Assembly (NCBI RefSeq): GCF_013184985.2 | Contig: NZ_CP063418.1 | Span: 930,001 to 994,000, forward strand | Origin: Actinomyces faecalis | GTDB taxonomy: Bacteria > Actinomycetota > Actinomycetes > Actinomycetales > Actinomycetaceae | DNA: 64,000 bases | Reading direction: 5' to 3' | In this document: piece by piece, positions 16,745 through 25,627 of the stretch | Layout of the letters: each line of letters opens with the position of its first letter | Position numbering within the stretch: position 1 is the stretch's first letter | Notes under the pieces: model-generated | Told to the model about the DNA's origin: nothing | Database searches by the model: none | The model's input: only the letters and a program-made list of their open reading frames with translations | Translations under genes and position numbers: made by a program

Positions 16745-16788
16745 TGACGCAGCGTGGGCAGCCGTATCGGGCTGCCCACGCTGCGTCA
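16745..16788 (-). terminator. Perfect 19-bp hairpin after GH78 gene
   Basis: Arms 16745-16763 and 16770-16788 are perfect with a 6-base loop. It lies 15 bases past the stop of the GH78 gene (16804). Confidence 0.75.
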
Positions 16789-16803
16789 GTGACGGCCGAG
16801 GTC

Positions 16804-19569
16804 TCAGGCGCTCAGGTGGTGGCGGCCGTGCTCGAGCAGGACGCTCTGGCCGCCGGGCAGGCTCACCCTTGCCGTGGCGCCCACAGGGACGACGACGTCG
16901 AGGCTGAGCGCGCCGTCGTCGTCGGTCCTCCAGGAGGAGGCGGCCCAGCCCAGTGGCGTGCGGTGGACCGACTCGGCCCAGCTCAGGCCCCCACCGGGCT
17001 GCGGGGCGACCTCGATCACCCGGTAGCCAGGTTCGGCCGGGGCCAGGCCGCCGACGACCTGCTCCAGCCAAGCGGCTACCGCGCCGAGGGCGTAGTGGTT
17101 GAAGGAGGTCATCCCGCCGGGGTTGATCGAGCCGTCGGGCAGCATCGAGTCCCAGCGCTCCCACGTGGTGGTCGCGCCCATCGTGATGGCGTAGAGCCAG
17201 GACGGGCAGGAGGTCTCCATGAGCAGGCGGTAGGCCTCGTCGGCGTGACCGGTGGCGGACAGCGCGCCGGTGAGCACCGGTGTGCCGGCAAAGCCTGTGG
17301 CGACGTGACCACCGCTGACCTCAACCAGCTCGGCCAGGCGCCTTCCGGCCACGACCCGACGCTCCTCGTCCCCGGCCAGGTCGAAGGCGATGGTCAGGGC
17401 GTAGGCCGTCTGGGTGTCGCTGCTCAGGAGCCCGGTGCCGTCGGTGTAACGGGCCCGGAAGCCCTCGCCGATCGCGTCAGCGAGCTGGTCGTAGTGCCGT
17501 GCGTCCTCCTGCTCGCCCAGCACCTCCGCCCACTGGGCCAGGATCCGGGTGGAGTGGGCGAAGAAGGCCGTGGCCACGAGGTGGGGGTCGGTCATGGCCT
17601 GCATGGGGTCCTCCGGTGGCGCGGAGGGATCGAGCCAGTCGCCCAGCTGCATCGAGCAGTCCCACACGTGGTCCTCGTCTGCCAGGGAGTCGACCAGGTC
17701 CACCCAGTCCTTGGCCGAGTCGTACTGCTGGCGCAGCACTCCCGTGTCCCCGGTGGCGCGGTAGAGCTCCCAGGGCACGACCGTGGCGGCGTCGCCCCAC
17801 ACGGCGGCAGGCGTCGGCGGGGTCCAGAACCCGCCTGGGATGACGGGGACGTACCACGGGACGGTGCCGTGGGCATCCTGCTCGATCGCCAGGTCCTTCA
17901 ACCACGAGGAGAGCAGGCCGGTGCAGGAGTAGTGGAAGGCGGCAGTGGGGGCGAAGGCCTGGATGTCCCCGGTCCACCCCAGGCGCTCGTCGCGCTGGGG
18001 GCAGTCGGTGGGGATGGAGACGAAGTTGTCACGCATGGACCAGCGGGAGTTCTCGTGCAGGCGGGTGACCCGCTCGTCCGAGGCGGCGAAGGCGCCCAGA
18101 CGCTCCATCTGCGTGTGGAGCACGACGGCGAGCAGGGCCCCGCTCTCGATGGCGGCCTTGGCCTCGGCGGCTCCGCCGGGCCAGCCGGTGACGTCGACGT
18201 AGCGGAACCCGTGGATCGCGAAGGCGGGCTCCCACTCCTCAAGCCCGTCGCCACGCAGGGTGTAGACGTCGGTGGCCTCGGCCTCGCGCAGGGTCCGCAT
18301 CCCCAGCTCGCCGCCGTCGAGCACCTCGGCGTGGCGGATGGTGACTGACTGGCCGGCTGCGCCGCTGACCTGGATGCGCACACGCCCGGAGACGTTCTGA
18401 CCGAAGTCGACCAGCAGACGCTCGGGCGAGATCTCGATGACCTTGCCGCCCAGGTCGGCGGTGCGCCGCTCCATGACCGTGACCTCGACAGGGCGCAGGA
18501 CCTCGGTGGCGCGCACGGGGGCGTCAGAGGGCATGACCAGGCGCTCGGCGTCGCTGGCGCCGACGGTGACCGGCCACCATCCTGACTCGTCAAAGCCCGG
18601 AGCGGACCAACCTGGGGTGGCCAGGCGGGCGTCGACTTTCTCGCCGTCGTAGAGGTCGGTGAACAGGATCTCGCCCACTCCTGCCTTCCAGGAGGAGTCG
18701 GTGGCGATGACCTGACGCGTGCCGTCGGCCAGGGTGACCTCGAGCTGGATGAGGGCCGCGACGTCGTCGCCGTAGAGGTTGCGGTAGCCGCCGTCGAAGC
18801 CGATGTGGCCGCGGTACCAGCCGTCAGCGAGCTGGGCGCCGACGGCGTGGGTGCTGGAGCCGTCCCCGCGAGCGGTCAGCAGCTCGGTGACGTCGTAGGC
18901 GCGGGCCACGATGCGGCTGCCGTAGACGGTCCACCCGGGGACCAGCTCGTCGGCGCCGACCCGTTGCCCGTCGATCTCGGCGCGGATGAGGCCGTGGGCG
19001 CTGACGTAGGCGCGGGCCGCCACGACGGGAGCCTCGAGCGTGAACTCACGACGCACTCGCGGGGGACGGCGGTCGGCCAGCGGGTTCTCTGGCCAGGCGG
19101 GGCCCACGGGCAGCGCCTGCCAGTCACTGGGCTCCAGCAGGCCGACCTCGTAGGCCACGGGGGAGGACCAGGGAGTGGCGGAGGCCTGATCATCGTCCGC
19201 CGCTGCCCCCGAGACGCGCACGCGCAGCACGACGCGCTCGCGTGAGGTCAAGGGCTGGGCGGGCCAGGCAGCGAGGACGCCGTCGGCTGCGGCAAGGGGG
19301 AGGACCTCAGGGGCGGCCAGGGGCGTGCCTGCGGCATCGGTGCGCGTGACCTCCAGCTCTGCGCCAGTGGCCTTCCACCCTGCCGGCGCCGTGGCGATCT
19401 CCCATGACAGGCGCGGAGCAGCCGCGGCTCCGCCGAGGACGTCTCCGGGCAGGTACTGCTCGAGCTTGAGGTGGCTGGGGGCTGCGAGCGGGCCGACGGG
19501 GTCGGCCAGGTCAGCGGCGCGCAGCTCGGGCTCGGGCGTGAGCGGCCGGATGGGGAAGAGGGTGGTCAT
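16804..19569 (-). CDS. Alpha-L-rhamnosidase GH78 (1)
   Basis: Releases terminal L-rhamnose from glycosides. The 921 residues follow the GH78 layout: an N-terminal beta domain (PRLSWEI near residue 50), a lectin-like domain (ARAYVSAHGLIRAEIDGQRV, about 180-200; DGWYRGHIGFDGG), VDFGQNVSGRVRI, then the (alpha/alpha)6 barrel with CPQRDERLGWTGD (about 520-533, general acid Glu) and TTWERWDSMLPDG (second catalytic Glu), and a C-terminal beta domain. It has no signal peptide, so it is cytoplasmic. It lacks the roughly 90-residue tail of the other two GH78 proteins. It stands alone as a unit with its own promoter and operator. Confidence 0.9.
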   Translation of the reverse strand: MTTLFPIRPLTPEPELRAADLADPVGPLAAPSHLKLEQYLPGDVLGGAAAAPRLSWEIATAPAGWKATGAELEVTRTDAAGTPLAAPEVLPLAAADGVLAAWPAQPLTSRERVVLRVRVSGAAADDDQASATPWSSPVAYEVGLLEPSDWQALPVGPAWPENPLADRRPPRVRREFTLEAPVVAARAYVSAHGLIRAEIDGQRVGADELVPGWTVYGSRIVARAYDVTELLTARGDGSSTHAVGAQLADGWYRGHIGFDGGYRNLYGDDVAALIQLEVTLADGTRQVIATDSSWKAGVGEILFTDLYDGEKVDARLATPGWSAPGFDESGWWPVTVGASDAERLVMPSDAPVRATEVLRPVEVTVMERRTADLGGKVIEISPERLLVDFGQNVSGRVRIQVSGAAGQSVTIRHAEVLDGGELGMRTLREAEATDVYTLRGDGLEEWEPAFAIHGFRYVDVTGWPGGAAEAKAAIESGALLAVVLHTQMERLGAFAASDERVTRLHENSRWSMRDNFVSIPTDCPQRDERLGWTGDIQAFAPTAAFHYSCTGLLSSWLKDLAIEQDAHGTVPWYVPVIPGGFWTPPTPAAVWGDAATVVPWELYRATGDTGVLRQQYDSAKDWVDLVDSLADEDHVWDCSMQLGDWLDPSAPPEDPMQAMTDPHLVATAFFAHSTRILAQWAEVLGEQEDARHYDQLADAIGEGFRARYTDGTGLLSSDTQTAYALTIAFDLAGDEERRVVAGRRLAELVEVSGGHVATGFAGTPVLTGALSATGHADEAYRLLMETSCPSWLYAITMGATTTWERWDSMLPDGSINPGGMTSFNHYALGAVAAWLEQVVGGLAPAEPGYRVIEVAPQPGGGLSWAESVHRTPLGWAASSWRTDDDGALSLDVVVPVGATARVSLPGGQSVLLEHGRHHLSA

Positions 19570-19586
19570 GGGGCTCTCCGTTCGTC

Positions 19587-19629
19587 ATTGAAGCGATTCA
19601 ATCCTAGGGTGCGGGCCTGTCTTGGTCAA
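19587..19629 (-). promoter_or_regulatory. Promoter and LacI-type operator of GH78 (1)
   Basis: On the minus strand TTGACC (19624-19629) and TAGGAT (19601-19606) are 17 bases apart. ATTGAAGCGATTCAAT (19587-19602) abuts the -10 and covers the expected transcription start. A LacI-family repressor bound there would block initiation. Confidence 0.7.
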
Positions 19630-19753
19630 CGCTCGTCGGCCGGGTCGAGGGGGCGTCCTGACCAAGCGACCCTCGCTTGCCTCTCGCCCAAAGGAGTGAT
19701 ATTCAGAAGTGAATCATCATGTCAATGAGGTTGTTCCGTGGCATGGTGGGGCC

Positions 19754-21436
19754 ATGCTCTCTCAGCCCTTTCCCGTTGCGGTCCACCCTCGCACGATCAT
19801 CACCACCGACCCGGAGCTGGACGACCTGAACTCCATGATCCGGTTGCTGACCTACGCCAACGAGATCGACATCCGGGGACTGGTCTACGCCGGCTCGCAG
19901 TGCCACTTCGCCGGGGACCCGCGGCGCGGCGTCGCGCCGCACCGCTGGCCCGCGCCGGGCGACCGCGGACACATTGACCAGGCGATCGACGCCTATGCCC
20001 AGGTCGAGGACACCCTGCGCGTCCACGACCCTCGCTACCCCAGCGCCGAGCACCTGCGCAGCCTGGTCCGTGTTGGCAACATCGCCGTCGAGGTTGAGAT
20101 GGATGAAGTGACTGAAGGCTCGTGCCTCATCGCGGACTACCTGCGTGAGATCGCCCTGACGCCGGACGGCGCTACTGACGGCGACGCCGAGGCCCCGACC
20201 ACGGGTGCGGCGGTGGCTACGGACACGAGTGAGCTTGCGGGCGTGAGCGAGGCTGCGGCGTCGGCGGGCTCAAGGTAACCGGCGGACGCGACCCGGCCAC
20301 TGTTCATCCAGGCCTGGGGCGGCATCTCCACCATCGCTCGCGCGCTGCGCAGCGTGGCCGAGGAGCTGGGGGACCGCGAGGACTGGGAAGAGCTGCGCCA
20401 GCGGATCGTGGACCGTGTGGTCATCACCTCCTTCGGTGAGCAGGACTCGACGCTGGACAGCTACGTCCGGCCGCAGTTGCCGGGACTGGAGCACCGCGAG
20501 GTAGCCACCGAGACCTGGGGGTACATGACGCGCGGTGTCCTGTCGCCGGCGGACCGCGAGCTCGCCTCGGCCTGGTGGACCGAGCGCAGTATCAGCTCGC
20601 GAGGTCCCCTTGGCGCCGCCTACCGGGTGTGGGGCGACGGCAGGCAGATGGCAGCAGGATTCGATCGCGAGGACTACTTCTGGATCCAGGGCAAGGAGGA
20701 GGCTGAGCTGGCCGCTGAGGGCTACGCCGTGTGGTGCCCGGTGCAGGAGGCCGGCTCGTTCATCTCTGAGGGAGACACCTCCAACTTCCTCCTGCTCGTG
20801 CCTAACGGGCTGTCGAGCTGGCAGGACGCGACCTACGGCGGCTGGGGCGGGCGCCAGGCACCCCACCCGGAGCACACCGACACCCTGAGCTCAGACATGC
20901 GTTTCAACCTGCCGGACCTACCGGGAATGCCTGAGCTGCCGCAGCCGGCCTGGCCGCCCCTGGTCGTCGACCGCGACGCCGAGGGGGAGGCGCCTGCGGA
21001 GTCCCACGCCACGCGCTGGTGGCGTGCGGCCCAGCACGACTTCGCCTCCCGACTGGCCTGGTCGGTCACGCCCCGCTTCGAGGACGCGAACCACCCACCG
21101 GTGGTCAGCGTCGTCGGCGGACTCTCGCGCGAGCAGTACCCGGAAGGCGGGCTGCGGCGCGCGGTCCGGGCTGGCGAACGGGTAGTGCTCCAGGCCGAGG
21201 CCACCGACCCTGACGGCGATGTCGTGACACTGCGTTGGTGGGCCTACCCCGAGGCGGGACCGAGGCCCTGCCCTGTGGCGCCTGCCGTGGACGACGACGG
21301 CCAGGGTAGTGCCGTCGTCTCGGTCCCGCAGGAGGCTGAGCCTGGTCAGGAGATCCATCTCGTGGTCGAGGGGACGGACGACGGCGTGCCGGCACTGACG
21401 CGGTACCAGCGAGTGGTGCTGGTGGTGGCGGGGTAG
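19754..21436 (+). pseudogene. DUF1593 nucleoside-hydrolase-like gene, in-frame stop
   Basis: Both parts of a DUF1593 protein lie in one frame, split by TAA at 20276-20278. The first part starts MLSQPFPVAV and contains the metal-site-like block IITTDPELDDLNSMIRLL. Past the stop the frame resumes with RPLFIQAWGGISTIARAL, a highly conserved core, and continues to 21436 with an immunoglobulin-like C-terminal region. DUF1593 proteins combine a nucleoside-hydrolase-like domain with such a domain. The stop falls in an Ala/Thr/Ser-rich linker (about residues 140-174) that looks inserted. No signal peptide. Most likely inactivated, unless the stop is a sequencing error or the halves are made separately. 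An ATTCA/TGAAT inverted repeat (19701-19714) lies upstream. Confidence 0.75.
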
Positions 21437-21609
21437 AGGGGCTCCTGTCGCCGCCGGAACCCTCGGCTGTGCTGACGTCGTCGGGGGAGGGTGTTCCTGC
21501 GCGGGGTGGTACTGCGGAGAGGGCCCCGGGTGGCGAGCGACGGCTCGTCATCGGTGCCTGGCTTCCGGGGGGGGGCGACGATGCGGGGGCTCTGCGTGAC
21601 TCGAGCCTA

Positions 21610-21657
21610 TTGACGAGATCGAGGAGTGCCCTTATCGTCAAGTGTAGAACGGTCTAC
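21610..21657 (+). promoter_or_regulatory. Promoter and operator of LARTG-anchored protein gene
   Basis: TTGACG (21610-21615), 17 bases, TATCGT (21633-21638), then the palindrome GTAGAACGGTCTAC (21644-21657) over the expected start of transcription. The layout copies the one upstream of the ABC transporter operon. The rest of 21437-21782 holds no gene. Confidence 0.7.
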
Positions 21658-21782
21658 GAGTCTGGAGTCTGGAAGTGGGGCAACGGTGCCTCCGCTCTGC
21701 TCGCCGTTCCCCGACGCCTCCCAGCTGGTCGTCACGCGCTCGCCTTGTCGGCTCGTGGAGGCGCGTGTCGAAGGAGGATACG

Positions 21783-24206
21783 ATGCTCGAAGGAATTGTC
21801 AGGCGTAGCCGTCAGCCAGTCGTGGCGTGCTTGCGTCGGCGGCAGGCGGGGCCTCGATCGGAAGGGTTGAAGCGAAAGAGCCGATTGGGCGCACGTCGCT
21901 CACTGCTGTGCGGTGCGCTTGCTGTCGTGCTCGGCCTCTGCGGTCATGCCGGGGCTGCGTGGGCTGCTCCTGCAGATGAGGCTGAGGCGTGCAAGGTCTC
22001 TCCGACGGGAGCCGTGCTCGTGACCGAGCAGTGCCTGGACGCCGACTATGGTCGTGTGGTGATTGAGTCCGAAGAGGATGTCACCTCTCCGACAACGTTA
22101 CACATTGTTCGCGGGAGCTTCGAGGGCACGAAGTCACGCTTCGCCGTCTATCTTCCGCCCGCCCACCAGTGGAGCGGACGGTTCTTTCAGTACACCTACC
22201 CCCTGACTGACGAGAACGCGACGGATACGAGAGTGCTCTTCGGGGCTCAGTCAGGTGCCTACACGGTTCAGGCGTCTGGAGCCAGCGGCTACCGGCACGC
22301 GGCTGCCGCTGCGCGGGTGTCGCGTCAGATTGCGGCCTCGTACTACGGCAGCAGCGACCACATCTACGGGTATCTGTACGGTCCCTCCGGTGGGTCCTTC
22401 CAGACCATCGGCGCGGCTGAGGGCACTAGCGGTGTGTGGGACGGGTTCGTACCGACGGTGATGGGGACGCCGTCCTCCATCCCTCACAACTTCTTTATCC
22501 GCGCCATGGGCCGTCTGGTTCTCGGTGACGTACGGCAACAGGTCTCTGAGGCTGTGGTTAACGGGAAAGACCCCTATGTCGGCCTCAACGAGGCTCAGAC
22601 CATGATGCTGGAGGAGATGACGGCACTGGGTGTCCAGCTCGAGGGATGGGAGGACCCCGATTATCTTCTTGGCTACACCTTCGACGACGGGCTGCTCGGA
22701 AACACGGCCTTGGTCAGGAGAATGGATCCGACCTACGTCGAGGACTTCTGGACCAAGCCTGGCTACCTTGGGACCGAGGCCTCCCCGCTGGGAGAGGCTG
22801 TTCGGGCCGCGCTCCTGGACACCACCGTCACTGTCAGCGCCGTGCACAGTCATGAGCCTGGAACAGTCGCTGAGCTCTCGACGCAGAGCTTGCCCCACGG
22901 GGTGCCGACGGAGGGATCGGACCTGCAGGTCATAGGCGATGACGGGGCCCCCGTGGGTGCGCTGGCTGGAACCGTGGACGAGACGGGGCGGATTCAGGTG
23001 GGCTCCGACACCGAGCCGGATGTGCTGGCGGCCCTCAAGGTCGGGACCCGGATCGCTGTGGACAACCGCTGGGCACTGGCAGTGCGTTCCTACTATCGGC
23101 ACCAGCTGCCGGTGCAAGGGCTGGGTATGACCGCCTATGACCGGTTCTACGGTCCTGAGGGCGATCCACTCTTCCCACAGCGTAAGGTGAATCTCCCGGC
23201 AATGATGGCACGTTCGATCTCAGGAGGGGTTGGGTACTCGGGTCTGTTCGAGGGAAAGATGATCCTGGTCTCCAACCTGCAGGACGTTGACGCCTACACC
23301 TGGCACGCTCCGTGGTACGTCACTCGGGTTCGCCAGGTGCGAGGAGATCAAGGTGTGGACGAACGGCTGCGCATCTACGTCAACGAGAACGCGGATCACC
23401 TTGAAGGACCCGTGGACGGGGAGAAGGCTACTCGTGTCGTCTCCTACGACCCTATGGTGGAACGAGCGTTGCGTGACCTGGCTACCTGGGTCGAGGATGG
23501 TTCGGAGCCTCCTGCGTCCAGCACCTACCGCGTCGACGGCGGGCAGGTAGTCCTGCCGGCCTCGTCTGCCGAACGAGGTGGCGTTCAGCCTGTGGTGAGC
23601 CTGAAGGCCTCGGTGTCGACCGTCGAGGTTGGCCAGACCGTCCGCTTGGAGGCCAAGGCTCAGGTGCCTGCCGCAGCCGGCCAGATCGTGGGCTTCGAGT
23701 GGGACCACGACGGCAGCGGTCATTACGGCGAGGCCGCTGAGGCATCGGGTAGTGCGGTAAGCATGACGACGGAACATGTCTTCACCCAGCCAGGTACGTA
23801 CTGGGTCACGGTCCGGGCTACGGCAGCCGTGGATCGGGACAGCGCCTTTGCCCGGGTACAGAATCTCGCTCGGGCCCGCATTGAGGTGGTACCCACGGAG
23901 ACGACCGACCTCGACCCTGACCCGGCTGAGAAGCCCGACCCAGAACCTTCGCTAGGTACAGGGGTGGGTCAAGGCCTGAGAGCGCCTGTGTCCGTGACCT
24001 CGCCGTCGGCGGATACTGGGACGGTAGCCCCGCGTTCGGAACTGGCAGTGTCTGCGAGGAGCGAGGCGGTCGGTAACGGCCCGACCTCAACGACACGTTC
24101 GGCAACAGGTCTAGCGAGGACGGGGCCTGCGGTCACTGTTCTGGCGGTCCTGAGCCTGGCGGTCAGTGGCGCTGGAGCGCTTCTGATGACTCGTAGACGG
24201 GTCTGA
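21783..24206 (+). CDS. Sortase-anchored alpha/beta-hydrolase-like PKD protein
   Basis: An 807-residue exported protein. The N-terminus has basic residues, then a hydrophobic core (LLCGALAVVLGLC) and a cleavage-like AWAAP near residue 61. Residues about 75-580 form a large domain with GPSGGS (200-205), a likely Ser nucleophile elbow, and ENADHLEGP near 540 as a candidate catalytic His. It resembles large secreted alpha/beta hydrolases such as tannase/feruloyl-esterase types only in outline. A PKD domain covers about 602-702. The end has LARTG (777-781), a hydrophobic span and RRR, an LAXTG sortase signal typical of actinobacteria. AAGGAGG sets ATG 21783. It may act on the polymer outside the cell before import; the substrate is unknown. 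Confidence 0.75.
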   Translation: MLEGIVRRSRQPVVACLRRRQAGPRSEGLKRKSRLGARRSLLCGALAVVLGLCGHAGAAWAAPADEAEACKVSPTGAVLVTEQCLDADYGRVVIESEEDVTSPTTLHIVRGSFEGTKSRFAVYLPPAHQWSGRFFQYTYPLTDENATDTRVLFGAQSGAYTVQASGASGYRHAAAAARVSRQIAASYYGSSDHIYGYLYGPSGGSFQTIGAAEGTSGVWDGFVPTVMGTPSSIPHNFFIRAMGRLVLGDVRQQVSEAVVNGKDPYVGLNEAQTMMLEEMTALGVQLEGWEDPDYLLGYTFDDGLLGNTALVRRMDPTYVEDFWTKPGYLGTEASPLGEAVRAALLDTTVTVSAVHSHEPGTVAELSTQSLPHGVPTEGSDLQVIGDDGAPVGALAGTVDETGRIQVGSDTEPDVLAALKVGTRIAVDNRWALAVRSYYRHQLPVQGLGMTAYDRFYGPEGDPLFPQRKVNLPAMMARSISGGVGYSGLFEGKMILVSNLQDVDAYTWHAPWYVTRVRQVRGDQGVDERLRIYVNENADHLEGPVDGEKATRVVSYDPMVERALRDLATWVEDGSEPPASSTYRVDGGQVVLPASSAERGGVQPVVSLKASVSTVEVGQTVRLEAKAQVPAAAGQIVGFEWDHDGSGHYGEAAEASGSAVSMTTEHVFTQPGTYWVTVRATAAVDRDSAFARVQNLARARIEVVPTETTDLDPDPAEKPDPEPSLGTGVGQGLRAPVSVTSPSADTGTVAPRSELAVSARSEAVGNGPTSTTRSATGLARTGPAVTVLAVLSLAVSGAGALLMTRRRV

Positions 24207-24214
24207 GGACAGGC

Positions 24215-24256
24215 GACGGTCTGTGGGAACGAGACTTTGCGTTCCCACAGACCGTC
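24215..24256. terminator. Perfect 17-bp hairpin
   Basis: Arms 24215-24231 and 24240-24256 are perfect with an 8-base loop. It lies between the anchored protein (plus) and the LacI gene (minus) and may serve both. Confidence 0.75.
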
Positions 24257-24302
24257 CGCCAGCCCAGGCCTCCTGAGCACCCGTACAGGCGTGGCTCGGT
24301 CT

Positions 24303-25364
24303 TCAGCGCGATCGCTGCTGAGGTGGGGGAGCGGTGGTGGTTCGTGTGACGAGCGCGGGCTCAATGACGCGGAGGCTTGCCTCGCTGCGTCCACCGATCC
24401 GTTCAAGTAGCAGCTCGATCGCTGCTTCACCTGTCTGCTTCCCCGACTGGTCGACAGTGGTCAAGGAGACCCGCCGCAGACCAGAGGTGTGGACGTTGTC
24501 GTAGCCGGCGACGCTGATGTCCTGTGGTATGTGCAGGCCTTGTTCCTCAAGGTAGTCCAGTGCTCCGAAGGCGACGGCGTCGGTGCCTGCGAACAGCGCG
24601 GTGGGTCGGTGCTTACGGGCAAGTGCCCGCTTGGCGGCGCTGCGTCCACCTGCCTCGGAGTAGTAGGTCTCGATGATGTCTGGAACGAGGCCGTGGCTGT
24701 CCATCGCCTCGATGAACCCTTGACGCCGCATGGTCTGGGACAGCTGATAGCTGTCCTCCACGCTGGAGACCGGCATGGTCGTGTGGGCGATCCACTCGTG
24801 CCCGAGGGAGACGAGATGGTCGACCATGAGCCGTGCTCCGAGTCTTTCGTCAGTGACGACAGTGTCGAACAGCTTCGGCTCGCCGTGGAGCGCTACGGTC
24901 ACCAGAGGGGTCGTCCGGGCGAAGTGACTAAGAGCAGACATTCCCAGCCTGGGGGAGATGAGGACAATGCCGTCAACCTGCAGGTCGACGAGCGCGTCGA
25001 TGCGTCTGCGATACCCCTGTGGTGAGGTTCCGGCGATAGTGAGGATGTCCTGGTAGTCGGTACGACTGAGCCGGGAGGCGATAGCTTCGGCCACCTCGAA
25101 CTGGAAGGGGGAGGCGAAGTCAGTCAGGACCAGTCCGATGGTCTGAGAGCTGCCACGCATCGTGCGGGCGCCTGTGCGGGGGCGGTAGCTGAGCTTGTCG
25201 ATCGCGAGCTCGACTCGTTGCCGCATCTGGTCGGAGACGCCGTAGGCGTTGCGCAGCACCTTGGAGACTGCGGCAACTGACACTCCGGCCTCCGCGGCCA
25301 CGTCCTTGATTGTGGCGCGCTTGGGTGGCTTGGAGGGGGTGGAGGTGCTCACGACATTGGACAC
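24303..25364 (-). CDS. LacI-family transcriptional regulator (1)
   Basis: A 353-residue regulator. The helix-turn-helix ATIKDVAAEAGVSVAAVSKVLRN begins near residue 17, followed by the hinge helix region ARTMRGSSQ and a periplasmic-binding-protein-like sensor domain (IGLVLTDFASPFQFEVAEAI; VAGYDNVHTSGL). It lies between two plus-strand units whose promoters carry GTAGAACG-type operators, so it is the best candidate to control the anchored protein and the ABC-glycosidase operon. The ligand is probably an imported rhamnosyl sugar; inference. GTG 25364 follows TAGAAT by 6 bases. Confidence 0.9.
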   Translation of the reverse strand: MSNVVSTSTPSKPPKRATIKDVAAEAGVSVAAVSKVLRNAYGVSDQMRQRVELAIDKLSYRPRTGARTMRGSSQTIGLVLTDFASPFQFEVAEAIASRLSRTDYQDILTIAGTSPQGYRRRIDALVDLQVDGIVLISPRLGMSALSHFARTTPLVTVALHGEPKLFDTVVTDERLGARLMVDHLVSLGHEWIAHTTMPVSSVEDSYQLSQTMRRQGFIEAMDSHGLVPDIIETYYSEAGGRSAAKRALARKHRPTALFAGTDAVAFGALDYLEEQGLHIPQDISVAGYDNVHTSGLRRVSLTTVDQSGKQTGEAAIELLLERIGGRSEASLRVIEPALVTRTTTAPPPQQRSR

Positions 25365-25370
25365 AGGGAC

Positions 25371-25376
25371 ATTCTA
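25371..25376 (-). promoter_or_regulatory. -10 element TAGAAT of LacI gene
   Basis: TAGAAT on the minus strand lies 6 bases before the GTG at 25364, so this regulator mRNA may be leaderless. Confidence 0.5.
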
Positions 25377-25495
25377 GAGGAAGTAGATCGTTCGACGTAA
25401 TGCTTCGGGTGATCGAGCAGAGAGGGCTGAAAGCCGGAGAGACGGTGGGGCTGATGGAGCGGCTGCACATTTTGTAAATGCGTGCACCAATCTGC

Positions 25496-25543
25496 TTGAC
25501 GGATCTCGGAGTTCTTCGTTATCCTCTATGTAGAACGTTTCAC
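25496..25543 (+). promoter_or_regulatory. Promoter and operator of ABC/glycosidase operon
   Basis: TTGACG (25496-25501), 18 bases, TATCCT (25520-25525), then GTAGAACGTTTCAC (25530-25543) at the expected transcription start. It shares GTAGAACG with the operator at 21644. Confidence 0.7.
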
Positions 25544-25627
25544 ATACCCACTGTGCAAGGTTCCGGTCGGACGTCGACGGCGACCCGGCCAGGAGTTCGT
25601 ATCCCCATCTGTCCAAGGGAGGACATC

